Origin: DASWED01 sp036394995
Lineage (GTDB): Bacteria; Actinomycetota; UBA4738; JACQTL01
DNA: 45,553 nt
Assembly: GCA_036394995.1 (NCBI GenBank)
Contig: DASWED010000025.1
Span: forward strand, 1 to 45,553
Reading direction: 5' to 3'
Of this stretch, positions 8,405-15,893 are shown in pieces (the first letter of the stretch is position 1; each line of letters begins with the position of its first letter). Below the pieces are notes generated by a model. That model had not been told where the DNA came from and did no database searches. It saw only the letters and a list, made by a program, of their open reading frames with translations. The position numbers were made by a program, and so were the translations under genes.

Positions 8405-10525
8405 CTACGTCACAGCGCTCGAATGGCCGATCGCGAGTGCCGGGATCCGGCCCGAGATGCTCGCGCCCCGGCCGGGAGCGGAGACGATCTCCAACTCCCC
8501 GCCGAGGGCCTCCAGGCGGTCCGCGATGTTCCGGAGCCCCGATCCTCTCGGCACGCTGGCCGGATCGAACCCGGTCCCGCTGTCCTCCACGGTGAACCCG
8601 ATCGTCCCGTCGCCATCGTGGAGGGTGAGCACGACGGCGGCCTCGCCGGCGTACTTGGCGGCGTTCTGGAGGGCCTCCAGACAGCAGAAGTAGATGGCCG
8701 CCTCCACCTCCGGGGGGTACCGGCCCACACCGTCGCCCCTGACCTCCACCGCCAGGGGCGACTTCCGGGCCTGGGACGTCAGGGCGCTCACCAGCCCCTG
8801 GTCGGCGAGCAGCGGCGGGTAGATCCCCCGGGCGAGGTCCCGGAGCGACGCCAGCGCGTCCGCCGTGTCGTCCTTGAGATCGAGCAGCAGCTTGCGAGCG
8901 GCGGCCGGATCCCGTTCGGTGAGCGTCTCGACCAGCCGGAGCTTCACCATGAGCGCCACGAGCTGCTGCTGCGCGCCGTCGTGGATGTTCCGCTCCAGGG
9001 CCTTGGCCCGGGCGTCCTGCGCCGTGACGATGCGTTGCCGGGAGGCACGGAGCTCCTCGATCAGCCGGACGTTCCGCAGCACCAGGCCCGCCTGGGCGGC
9101 CAGGTCCAGGATCAGCTTCTCCCCGACCGGCGTGAGGGGCTCGCTCGCCGGCATGGCGACGGTGAGGGCTCCGAGCAGCTCCCCCCCGTGCCGGACGGCG
9201 GCCGCGTGCTCCCTGTTCGGGAACTCGGGCAGGTCCTCGCGTTCGACGGGAAGGGCCCGGGCGTCGCCGCCGGGCTCGGCCGGCCAGGTCCCGGCGGCCC
9301 TGAGCTCGTCTCCGACCCGGAGCCAGACCCGCGCCGCGCGTGCCCCGGTCCCGGAGGCCAGGATCTCGGCCATCCGCGGCAGGACCTCCTCGGTCGAGTA
9401 GGCCCCCGCCATGCGGTCGGAGAACTCGGACAGCACCTCGTAGGGCGTGGCCCGCTTGCCGTACACCAGCCGGTTCGCCAGGTGATTGGCGCGGCGGCGG
9501 ATGGGCTGGATCAACAGCGCCAGGACGGCAGCGGCCAGGAAGGTCAGCGCGCTCACCGGGCTCGCTTCGCTCCCGATGACCGCCGAGCCGACCCCGACCA
9601 CGATGCCCACGTACAGCACGGAGACGATCGCGGCCAGGATGCCGAACACCACGGTCTTCTTCACGACCACGTCGAGGTCGTACAGGCGGTACCTGAGGAT
9701 CGCGATGGCGGATGCCGCGGGGATGCCGACGAACAGGCTGACGAACAGCACGAGGAGGAGGAAGGCGGTGGCCGGCCACAACCCGACGGCGCCGAAGACC
9801 ACCGCCGGCAGCACGGCGGTCCCCGCCACGGAGGCCGCGGCGACGGGCCATTTCATCTGCTGGCGCTCCTCGCCGACGGCCCGCCGGAACCGCCGGACCA
9901 TGGCCACCACGCTCGAGAGCGCGGCGCCGAACCACACGAGGAGAAGGAGGATGAAGAAGAACCACGGCCCCTCGAAGCCCGCCACGCCGAACGGGTTCTG
10001 CACGTGGACCGCTCCGTCCTCGTACACCGGCCCCGTCTTGAGCGCGGTGCCCACGGCGTTGATGCCCGCCACGCCCACCAGGATCCAGGGCACGAAACGC
10101 CACCGGCGGGAGGGGAGGTGTCCGTCCGGGAACAGGAGGAGCAGCAACGGGATCGGGGCGAACGCGAAGGTCGACACCCAGCTGCGGAGCCAGGCCGCGT
10201 ATTCCGTGCCGGGAAGCGAGCCGGGATCCGCGAGGAGACCGCGAATCACGTACGCCCAGCTGAACGCGTACAGCGCGAACCCCAGCCCGATGGTGCAGAA
10301 CACCCAACCGATGCGGTTGTGGCGGAGGCCGGTGATCGCCGCACCCACGGTCCCGTACGCGAGCGCGGCGACCGGAAGGGCGACCAGCGGAAGCTCGTCG
10401 TCGATCACCGAGCGGTCGAGGTAGGCGAGCACGAGCGTGGCCACGCTCAGCGCAGCGACGAGCCCTCCAACCACCCACGCGATACGTCGCGCGAAGTTCG
10501 ATCCGGGCTGCGCGTTCGGCGCCAT
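8405..10525 (-). CDS. Multi-TM GAF-containing histidine kinase (HisKA_3/NarL type)
   Basis: Protein of 706 residues. The N-terminal half has about ten hydrophobic segments (residues roughly 15-330), then a GAF-like domain (about 360-500, ARAARVWLRVGDELRAAG and LGALTVAMPA), then a HisKA_3 dimerisation helix with the phosphoacceptor His515 in ERNIHDGAQQQ, and an HATPase_c domain with N-box EALQNAAKYAG and glycine boxes DSGTGFD and GSGLRNIADR. It should autophosphorylate and signal to a LuxR-type response regulator. No regulator gene is adjacent, so this is an orphan kinase in this window. ATG 10525 is preceded by GGGAGG at a good distance. The stop lies 12 bp from the next gene, suggesting co-transcription with the vWA gene. 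Confidence 0.9.
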   Translation of the reverse strand: MAPNAQPGSNFARRIAWVVGGLVAALSVATLVLAYLDRSVIDDELPLVALPVAALAYGTVGAAITGLRHNRIGWVFCTIGLGFALYAFSWAYVIRGLLADPGSLPGTEYAAWLRSWVSTFAFAPIPLLLLLFPDGHLPSRRWRFVPWILVGVAGINAVGTALKTGPVYEDGAVHVQNPFGVAGFEGPWFFFILLLLVWFGAALSSVVAMVRRFRRAVGEERQQMKWPVAAASVAGTAVLPAVVFGAVGLWPATAFLLLVLFVSLFVGIPAASAIAILRYRLYDLDVVVKKTVVFGILAAIVSVLYVGIVVGVGSAVIGSEASPVSALTFLAAAVLALLIQPIRRRANHLANRLVYGKRATPYEVLSEFSDRMAGAYSTEEVLPRMAEILASGTGARAARVWLRVGDELRAAGTWPAEPGGDARALPVEREDLPEFPNREHAAAVRHGGELLGALTVAMPASEPLTPVGEKLILDLAAQAGLVLRNVRLIEELRASRQRIVTAQDARAKALERNIHDGAQQQLVALMVKLRLVETLTERDPAAARKLLLDLKDDTADALASLRDLARGIYPPLLADQGLVSALTSQARKSPLAVEVRGDGVGRYPPEVEAAIYFCCLEALQNAAKYAGEAAVVLTLHDGDGTIGFTVEDSGTGFDPASVPRGSGLRNIADRLEALGGELEIVSAPGRGASISGRIPALAIGHSSAVT

Positions 10526-10656
10526 ACCCCGCCCTCCCGTCGCCACGCTACGCGGGCGAGCGGTGCGGCGCCATGCTGCCGGCACCACACCCCGGAGGCG
10601 GGAAGTCTCCGGGCAGACGGGTGCCAGCACAAGTTCCCCAGGGAAGAAGCATCGAC

Positions 10657-10680
10657 GTCCGGGGCGCCGCGGCGCCGGAC
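10657..10680. terminator. GC-rich hairpin downstream of the 10687 gene
   Basis: GTCCGG and CCGGAC enclose the palindrome GGCGCCGCGGCGCC. The hairpin starts seven bases after the stop of the minus-strand gene at 10687, between it and the kinase gene. There is no U-tract, so it is only a candidate terminator or a processing structure. Confidence 0.35.
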
Positions 10681-10686
10681 GGATCT

Positions 10687-11130
10687 CTAGCGGAGCTTCG
10701 CCAGCTCCCTGGAAACCGAGTCGGCCGCGCGACCGACCTGGTGGGGCATGAGCACGCTGGGGTGTTCGGTGATCTCGGCGGTGAGGCGGGCCCGCGGGAT
10801 CACCCGGACCCCGCGCGCCGTTCGAGCCGGGAACACCGCGTGACCCTCGGGGCACACCACCATGTGGGGCTTGACGTGCACGCCGGCCTGGGCCAGGAGG
10901 GCCCGGAACCGCCGCGCCGCACGGCGCACGCGGGACCGACCCGGCACCCGTCCGCCGGACGGCACGAGCACCTCGGCGAACACGATGACGAACGCGCCGG
11001 TGGTGCCCAGCACGAGCACGTCGGCCCCCACCGGGCGGCCGTCGAGGGCGCGGAAGCCCCAGGGATCGAGCTTGCCGAGCTCTCGTGCGCGCGCGGACAC
11101 GCCATTCGTGAACCGGGCAGGCTGCTGCAT
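10687..11130 (-). CDS. Small NERD-like domain protein
   Basis: Protein of 147 residues. Its centre, GADVLVLGTTGAFVIVFAEV followed by ALLAQAGVHVKPHMVVCPEG and GVRVIPRARLTAEI, has the alternating beta-alpha pattern of a nuclease-related (NERD) domain: a strand-turn-strand where the family has GPxGVFVIETK, a helix, and a strand ending in a cytosolic loop. The catalytic Glu-x-Lys of active NERD domains is not present (FAEV instead), so if the match is right it is a degenerate, non-catalytic copy. ATG 11130 is chosen; a TTG at 11136 would add two residues. No clear ribosome binding site is visible. A full NERD domain is encoded at 43000-44061. It could equally be an unrelated small alpha/beta protein. 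Confidence 0.5.
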   Translation of the reverse strand: MQQPARFTNGVSARARELGKLDPWGFRALDGRPVGADVLVLGTTGAFVIVFAEVLVPSGGRVPGRSRVRRAARRFRALLAQAGVHVKPHMVVCPEGHAVFPARTARGVRVIPRARLTAEITEHPSVLMPHQVGRAADSVSRELAKLR

Positions 11131-11193
11131 CGCCAAAGGGATCGGCCGGGGCAGGGGACCCCTTGAGCACGATTCGCCCGCTTGTCGGGTGTC

Positions 11194-11583
11194 TCAGCCC
11201 ACGCCCAGGCCGGTCATCAGCGCCCTGGCGGTGAGCCCGAAGCAGATCAGGCCGGCCACGGCGAACGGGACGTGCTGATCCCGCTCGAGGTCCCGGGCGA
11301 ACACGTGGGTGATGACGAGCACCGTGATCGGGAAGACCGACCCGTACAGATAGTGCAGCCAGGGCCTCGCGTGGAACCCGTAGATCGCCAGCAGGACGAT
11401 CCCGGCCAGGACCTGGATCCCCAGGATCACCTGCACGGCGGCGAGGAGCCGCCAGAACCATGGGCCGGGATCGCGCTTCAGGACGCGGGCGCCGAACCCC
11501 CACAGCATGAGCAGGGCGAACCCGCCCACCACGACGAACCCGATGACCTCGTGGACCTCCGGCACGGCCACCCATGGTCCCAC
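11194..11583 (-). CDS. Four-TM membrane protein of unknown function
   Basis: Protein of 129 residues with four hydrophobic segments at about residues 10-32, 45-68, 78-98 and 106-126. Conserved-looking histidines sit at helix ends (EVHEVIGF, HARPWLHYLYG, ITHVFARD), a pattern seen in small heme-binding or redox membrane proteins, but I see no defined heme motif and do not assign one. GTG 11583 is the only start giving the complete first helix. It is divergent from the 78-residue gene at 11743 and 63 bp upstream of the NERD-like gene, possibly transcribed with it. Confidence 0.65.
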   Translation of the reverse strand: MGPWVAVPEVHEVIGFVVVGGFALLMLWGFGARVLKRDPGPWFWRLLAAVQVILGIQVLAGIVLLAIYGFHARPWLHYLYGSVFPITVLVITHVFARDLERDQHVPFAVAGLICFGLTARALMTGLGVG

Positions 11584-11673
11584 GCGCCGCGACGCATGGA
11601 CGCCCCTGGGGGGACGATCCTGTGGAGACCCTTCGCGCCGGGGCGCCGGTCTTCACGGAATCGAAACGTCGAG

Positions 11674-11705
11674 TTGACCTCGCCGCAAAACTCGGCCGCT
11701 ACGGT
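11674..11705 (+). promoter_or_regulatory. Possible promoter for the 78-residue gene
   Basis: TTGACC at 11674-11679 and TACGGT at 11700-11705 lie upstream of the ATG at 11743, but the spacer is 20 nt, longer than usual. The local stretch is AT-richer than its surroundings. The rest of 11584-11742 shows nothing else recognisable. Confidence 0.25.
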
Positions 11706-11742
11706 TGGGCGGTCCGCATCAGCTCAGCCCTGGGAGGCGCCG

Positions 11743-11979
11743 ATGGCCACGTTCATCGAGGACCGGGGAGGGGGACCCGTTTTTCCCGTCGAGGCGCACG
11801 CCCCGAGGACGCCGATCGACCACGCGAACGTGGAGCGGGCGCGGTCGGCCGCCGCCCGAATGTGCGCTGCCGCCCGGGTCCTGGCACGCCACCTCGACGA
11901 CGCCACCCCCGCCCGCCGGGCGTCTCTCCTGGCGAACATCGAGGCCGCCGAACAGGAGTTCCACCGCCTGTTCCGCTGA
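11743..11979 (+). CDS. Small helical protein of unknown function
   Basis: Protein of 78 residues. GGGAGG ends six bases before ATG 11743, a strong ribosome binding site that supports it as a real gene. After a short Gly/Pro-rich start, residues 25-78 should form two amphipathic helices rich in Ala, Arg and Glu (NVERARSAAARMCAAARVLA and ASLLANIEAAEQEFHRLF), suggesting a small helical hairpin. No signal peptide, cysteines or metal motif are present. It stands alone between two minus-strand genes; the next gene ends 21 bp beyond its stop on the other strand. Confidence 0.6.
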   Translation: MATFIEDRGGGPVFPVEAHAPRTPIDHANVERARSAAARMCAAARVLARHLDDATPARRASLLANIEAAEQEFHRLFR

Positions 11980-11999
11980 CCTCCCGGACGGCCCGTCCC

Positions 12000-12551
12000 T
12001 CAGATGAACAGCTGGATGTCGCTGTCCTTCATCTCCAGGAGGGCGGTGGCGGCGCCGACCGCCGGCTCGAGGCCGTCGATGAGGTCCTCGGGCTTCAGGC
12101 CCAGCAGGTCCATGGTCATCTGGCACGGGAGGAGGCGGACGCCCATCTCCTGGGCCAGCGCGAGCAGCTCCTGCGGCTCCGGGGTCTTCTGATCCCGGGC
12201 GATCTTGCGCAACATGGCCGGCCCGGCGCCGGCGAAGTTCAGCTTCGACAGCTTCCCCTTGTGCGCCCCGCCCGGGTTCATCACCGACAGCATCTTCTGC
12301 ATCCAGTTGTCGCCGGTGATCCGGACGCCGGGCTTCACCAGCGCGAACAGGCCCCAGAACGTGAAGAACACCACGGCCTGCATCCCGCTGGCGGCCGCGG
12401 TGGTCGACAGGATCAGGGTCGGCCAGATGCGGTCGACGTCGCCGGACCACGCGATGATGGTCAGCCCGTTGCGCTTCCCGTTCCCGTTGGGTTTCGGGGC
12501 CGTGGCGGCTTCGATCTCGTCCAGCACGCCGGACATCTCAGAGAGCGTCAT
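12000..12551 (-). CDS. DsrE/DsrF/DrsH-like sulfur-relay family protein
   Basis: Protein of 183 residues. From residue about 28 it has the alternating strand-helix DsrE fold: GLTIIAWSGDVDRIWPTLILSTTAAASG, AVVFFTFWGLFAL, then NWMQKMLSVMNPGG and a C-terminal LLPCQMTMDLLGLK containing the single conserved cysteine that in this family carries persulfide sulfur. Family members move sulfur between carriers or anchor at the membrane, and the hydrophobic FFTFWGLFALV stretch is typical of the DsrE-like type found with TusA. ATG 12551 follows GGAGGC at six bases, and only 10 bp separate it from the upstream TusA gene, so the two form an operon and probably a functional pair. Exact substrate is unknown. 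Confidence 0.82.
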   Translation of the reverse strand: MTLSEMSGVLDEIEAATAPKPNGNGKRNGLTIIAWSGDVDRIWPTLILSTTAAASGMQAVVFFTFWGLFALVKPGVRITGDNWMQKMLSVMNPGGAHKGKLSKLNFAGAGPAMLRKIARDQKTPEPQELLALAQEMGVRLLPCQMTMDLLGLKPEDLIDGLEPAVGAATALLEMKDSDIQLFI

Positions 12552-12561
12552 CGCAGCCTCC

Positions 12562-12789
12562 TCAGGCGACCTTGCGGACGACGAACCGGAACACGCCGCC
12601 GTCCTCGGACTGTTCGACCAGCTCGTTCCCGGTGGTCGTGCACCAGGACGGCACGTCGGTCACCGAGCCCCGGTCCGTGGCCAGGACCTCCAGGGTGTCG
12701 CCGGGATCCAGGGTCTTGATGGCCTGTGACGTCCGGACGATCGGCATGGGGCACGCCACGCCACGAACGTCGAGTGTCTGGGTGGCCAT
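12562..12789 (-). CDS. tusA: TusA-family sulfur carrier protein
   Basis: Protein of 75 residues, the normal TusA length. It begins with LDVRGVACPMPIVRTSQAI, where Cys in the CPMP motif is the persulfide-carrying residue, and ends with the beta-strand GVFRFVVRKV. A second cysteine in VPSWCTTTGN is also typical of TusA/YeeD-type proteins. TusA accepts sulfur from cysteine desulfurases or rhodaneses and passes it on, for tRNA thiolation, cofactor synthesis or sulfur oxidation. Here the only partner in view is the DsrE-like protein directly downstream; no Dsr, Sox or heterodisulfide reductase genes are present. ATG 12789 is preceded by GAGAGGAG at 8-9 bases. Confidence 0.9.
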   Translation of the reverse strand: MATQTLDVRGVACPMPIVRTSQAIKTLDPGDTLEVLATDRGSVTDVPSWCTTTGNELVEQSEDGGVFRFVVRKVA

Positions 12790-13028
12790 TGGGGATGCTC
12801 CTCTCGTGATCAGGGCTGGATGCGGGGGTGCGGGCCTCAGCGCCGCGGGCGCCGGACGGCGACCGCGGTGCGCCCGTCGGGACAGCACCCGCGGCATGGG
12901 ATCATGCGAGCCACCTCGCCCCACCGCCTGGTCCGGATCATTACAACTGCAAATCCTACCGTCCCGCTCGGATACCCGCGACCCGCTCCGACGAGGGCCC
13001 AGGGATCCGGCGACCGGCCTCGTGGCCT
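12790..13028. other. Divergent intergenic region without a gene
   Basis: These 239 bases separate tusA from the methyltransferase gene. Open frames here have no start with a ribosome binding site and an atypical protein composition. An AT-richer patch near 12940-12960 (ATTACAACTGCAAATCCTAC) is the likeliest place for the two outward promoters, but no clear -10/-35 pair can be picked. Confidence 0.4.
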
Positions 13029-13631
13029 ATGTTCGGTCCCGTGCGGGGGAGGTGGAACCACAACGTCCACTATCACGACATCCTCCTGAGCGCCGTCCCC
13101 GAGCGGTGCGAGGAGGCGCTGGACGTGGGGTGCGGAGACGGGATGTTCGCGCGGAGGCTCGCTGCTCGAGCGGGCAACGTCACCGCGGTCGATGTCTCGG
13201 AGCGCATGATCGAACTCGCCCAAGAGGAGTGCGCTGGAGTACCGAACGTTCGGTTCGTCCAGGGGGACTTCCTGGGCCTCCCCCTGGCCGACGGCGGATT
13301 CGACTACGTGTCGTCCCTCGCCGCCGTGCACCACATGGACTTCGGCCTGGCGATCGGGAAGATGGGCCGCATGCTCCGGCCCGGTGGAGTGCTCGCGGTC
13401 CTGGGGCTGGCACGCGACCGGTCGCCTCACGACCTCCTGACCAGTGCGCTCGCCGTTCCGGCTAGCCGCGTGCTCCGGCTCCGCCATGGGTGGTACGAAC
13501 CGGGGTTCCCGGCCAAAGATCCGACGATGAGCTACCGAGAGGTTCTGTCGGCGGCCGGCTCCCTCCTCCCTGGAGCGAGCTTCCGGCGGCTGTTGCTGTT
13601 CCGGTACCTCCTGGTGTGGCGGAAGGTCTAG
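13029..13631 (+). CDS. Class I SAM-dependent methyltransferase
   Basis: Protein of 200 residues. Motif I, ALDVGCGDGMFARRLA, comes early (about residue 30), followed by VTAVDVSERMI (motif II acidic end), VRFVQGDFLGLPL, FDYVSSLAAVHHM and MLRPGGVLAVLGLARD, the standard Rossmann order of the Methyltransf_11 group. The N-terminal WNHNVHYHDILL is typical of a subgroup whose substrates are small molecules and mostly unknown. ATG 13029 is chosen because the family consensus begins just there; the frame upstream has different composition. There is no obvious ribosome binding site. Its TAG at 13629-13631 overlaps the TAG of the convergent ATPase gene inside a CTAG palindrome. Confidence 0.83.
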   Translation: MFGPVRGRWNHNVHYHDILLSAVPERCEEALDVGCGDGMFARRLAARAGNVTAVDVSERMIELAQEECAGVPNVRFVQGDFLGLPLADGGFDYVSSLAAVHHMDFGLAIGKMGRMLRPGGVLAVLGLARDRSPHDLLTSALAVPASRVLRLRHGWYEPGFPAKDPTMSYREVLSAAGSLLPGASFRRLLLFRYLLVWRKV

Positions 13632-15043
13632 CGGCGGTCGGGTTCGACGCCCTCGTAGCGGTAGCCGCCGCGGGAGTCCGCGTCCTTGTTGAGACGGCGG
13701 GACAGGTGGAGGCCCTCCAGGGTGAACTCCAGCGCCGAGGCGGCGACGCCCGGGCTCTCCTCCTCCACGCCGAGGCGGTCGAGGAGCTTGGCCAGGCCGG
13801 GGAGGTCGCCGAACTGCCCCAGGAACTCGCCCGCCGGCATGAGGTCGTAGCTCTCGGCGGTGAGCCCCTCGCCGAACCTGCCCAGCACGGGCTGGAAGTC
13901 GAACCCGGCCAGGCGGCGCCGGAACACCTCCAGCTCGGCGGTTCGAAGGGCCCGGGTCAGGATCTCCTGCTCCCGGCCCTCCTCGATCGTGTCGAACTCC
14001 ACCCGGCCCAGGGAAGACTCCAGCACGGCCGGGAGGTCGCACACGCGCGGGACCGCCTCGGGCTCGCCGCTGCGTGCGGCCCGGCGGACCGCCGCTGCGG
14101 CGAGCGTCTCGAGGTTCCCGATCGAGTAGCGCACGCTCACGCCGCTCCGATGGTTCACGTGGGGCGAACGGCGGAGCTCGGAGGTGAGCGCGGCCAGGAC
14201 CTCCTTCATGAACCGGGGCACGCGGACGGGCACGTCGCCGGCGGGGCGGCGGGCCTCCTGGTCCATGATCCGGACCTCGTCCGCGAGGGTGTCCGGGTAG
14301 TGCGTTCGGACCTGCGTGCCGAACCGGTCCTTCAGCGGGGACACGATCCTGCCCCGGTTCGTGTAGTCGTCGGGGTTCGCGGTGGCCACCAGCAGCAGGT
14401 CGAGCTGGAGGCGGATCTGGTAGCCCCGGATCTGGACGTCGCGCTCCTCCAGGATGTTGAACAGCGCCACCTGGATCCGCTCGGGGAGGTCGGGGAGCTC
14501 GTTGATGGCCACGATCCCCCGGTTCGTCCTGGGGATGAGGCCGTAGTGGATGGTCAGCTCGTCGGCCAGGTACCGGCCCTCGGCCACCCGGATGGGGTCG
14601 ACGTCGCCGATGAGGTCGGCCACGGCGGTGTCGGGCGTGGCCAGCTTCTCCGCGTACCGGCGGTCCCGTTCGAGCCAGTGCACCGGCGTGGCGTCGCCCT
14701 CCTCGGCCACGAGCGCGTGGCACCGCGCGCAGATGGGCCGGAAGGGGTGGTCGTTGACCTCGCAGCCCTCGATGGCGGGGGCCTCGTCGTCCAGCAGCTC
14801 CACCAGGTGCCGGATCAGCCGGGTCTTGGCCTGGCCCCGCTCCCCCAGCAGGATGAGGTCGTGCCCGGCCAGGATCCCGCGCTCCAGCGTGGGGAGCACC
14901 GAGTCGTCGAAGCCGATGAGCGACGGGAACAGGTTCTCGCCCCGCCCGAGCTTCGCCAGGAGGTTCGCCCGGAGCTCCTCCTTCACCGTCCGGTCGGGGT
15001 ACCCGGCCGCCCGGAGGTCGCCGATGGTGGACGCGCGAGTCAC
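13628..15043 (-). CDS. MoxR/ChlI-like AAA+ ATPase
   Basis: Protein of 471 residues. Walker A GERGQAKT at 67-74, Walker B AINELPDL near 179-186 and sensor ATANPDDYTN near 220-229 identify an AAA+ ATPase of the ChlI/MoxR clade. The Walker B aspartate is replaced by Asn181 while the catalytic Glu182 remains. Between Walker A and B is an insertion with Cys94, Cys105 and Cys108 plus His109, which could bind zinc. Proteins of this type act with vWA partners; the candidate partner is encoded at 6464-8392. No bacteriochlorophyll or cobalamin genes are near, so true Mg- or Co-chelatase activity is unlikely. The start is GTG 15043, with a -10-like TAGGCT six bases upstream (leaderless). Confidence 0.85.
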   Translation of the reverse strand: MTRASTIGDLRAAGYPDRTVKEELRANLLAKLGRGENLFPSLIGFDDSVLPTLERGILAGHDLILLGERGQAKTRLIRHLVELLDDEAPAIEGCEVNDHPFRPICARCHALVAEEGDATPVHWLERDRRYAEKLATPDTAVADLIGDVDPIRVAEGRYLADELTIHYGLIPRTNRGIVAINELPDLPERIQVALFNILEERDVQIRGYQIRLQLDLLLVATANPDDYTNRGRIVSPLKDRFGTQVRTHYPDTLADEVRIMDQEARRPAGDVPVRVPRFMKEVLAALTSELRRSPHVNHRSGVSVRYSIGNLETLAAAAVRRAARSGEPEAVPRVCDLPAVLESSLGRVEFDTIEEGREQEILTRALRTAELEVFRRRLAGFDFQPVLGRFGEGLTAESYDLMPAGEFLGQFGDLPGLAKLLDRLGVEEESPGVAASALEFTLEGLHLSRRLNKDADSRGGYRYEGVEPDRR

Positions 15044-15049
15044 CGGCCA

Positions 15050-15059
15050 AGCCTACCCT
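15050..15059. promoter_or_regulatory. Back-to-back -10 boxes of a divergent, leaderless promoter pair
   Basis: AGCCTACCCT contains TACCCT on plus (15054-15059), eight bases before GTG 15068, and TAGGCT on minus (15055-15050), six bases before GTG 15043. The two share the central TA step. The whole intergenic region is only 24 bp. A -10 box six to eight bases before a start codon is the signature of leaderless mRNAs, which are common in actinobacteria. No -35 boxes are evident. Confidence 0.45.
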
Positions 15060-15067
15060 TGACCCGC

Positions 15068-15883
15068 GTGAAACGGGGTCGGCGGGTCGCGTCTGGGCTC
15101 GTGGCCGTCGTGTGCCTGGTTGCGACCGGTCCGCCCGCCGGCGCCGCGAGGCAGCTGCCGAAGCCGGTTCCGTGCGAGGGGTGCTGGCGTCCGGCCCTGA
15201 AGACGTCGTGGCAGTGGCAGCTCCAGGGGAAGGTCGACCGGTCCGTGCGGGCGCACGTGTTCGACGTGGACATGTTCGACACGCCCGCGGCGACCGTGAA
15301 GGCGTTGCACCGCAAGGGTCGCGTAGCCGTGTGCTACATCGACGCGGGGACGTGGGAGAACTGGCGGCCGGACGCCGACCGGTTCCCCAAGTCCGTGCTC
15401 GGCGCGAACAACGGATGGCCCGGCGAACGGTGGCTCGACATCCGCAAGCGGAAGGTCCTGGGGTCGATCCTCGAGGACCGCATGGACCTGTGCGCCTCCA
15501 AGGGGTTCGACGGTGTGGAGTTCGACAACGTCGACGGGTACACGAACCACACCGGGTTCCCCCTCACCGCGGCGAACCAGCTGCGGTTCGACGTGTGGCT
15601 GGCGAACCAGGCTCACCGGCGAGGGCTGTCGGCGGCGCTGAAGAACGACCTCGAACAGATCCCGACGCTGCTGAAGTACTTCGACTTCGCGCTCGACGAG
15701 CAGTGCTTCCAGTACTCGGAGTGCGGGAAGCTGACGCGCTTCGTGGACGCCGGGAAAGCCGTGTTTGAGGTGGAGTACTCGTTGCCGCGGTCGAAGTTCT
15801 GTCCGAAGGCGAACCGGATGAACTTCAACTCGTTGCGGAAGCGGCTGGCGCTCGGGGCGTGGCGTCGGATCTGCCGGTCCTGA
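15068..15883 (+). CDS. Secreted GH114-like (endo-alpha-1,4-polygalactosaminidase type) protein
   Basis: Protein of 271 residues. A signal peptide (positively charged KRGRR, hydrophobic stretch to about residue 25, AGAAR cleavage region) precedes a TIM-barrel-like domain with the hallmarks of glycoside hydrolase family 114: RVAVCYIDAGTWENWRPDA, RWLDIRKRKVLGSILEDRMD, GFDGVEFDNVDGY with its acidic pair, and FDFALDEQCFQYSEC. Cysteines are several and could form disulfides. Family members cut galactosamine-containing polysaccharides such as pel-type exopolymers, but many are uncharacterised, so the substrate is inferred only from the family. GTG 15068 keeps the signal peptide and has a -10-like TACCCT eight bases upstream. 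Confidence 0.85.
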   Translation: MKRGRRVASGLVAVVCLVATGPPAGAARQLPKPVPCEGCWRPALKTSWQWQLQGKVDRSVRAHVFDVDMFDTPAATVKALHRKGRVAVCYIDAGTWENWRPDADRFPKSVLGANNGWPGERWLDIRKRKVLGSILEDRMDLCASKGFDGVEFDNVDGYTNHTGFPLTAANQLRFDVWLANQAHRRGLSAALKNDLEQIPTLLKYFDFALDEQCFQYSECGKLTRFVDAGKAVFEVEYSLPRSKFCPKANRMNFNSLRKRLALGAWRRICRS

Positions 15884-15893
15884 GCCGATCCCG

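Noticed and set aside
6647..10690. Plus-strand open frame of about 4 kb opposite the vWA and kinase genes
   Set aside because: Composition is Arg/Gly/Pro/His-rich without any domain, and it runs antisense to two genes with clear motifs; an effect of high GC.
13628..15043. True magnesium chelatase subunit I for (bacterio)chlorophyll
   Set aside because: No bch/chl, cob or hem genes nearby, and the sequence has a Cys-containing insertion; a MoxR-like role is likelier.
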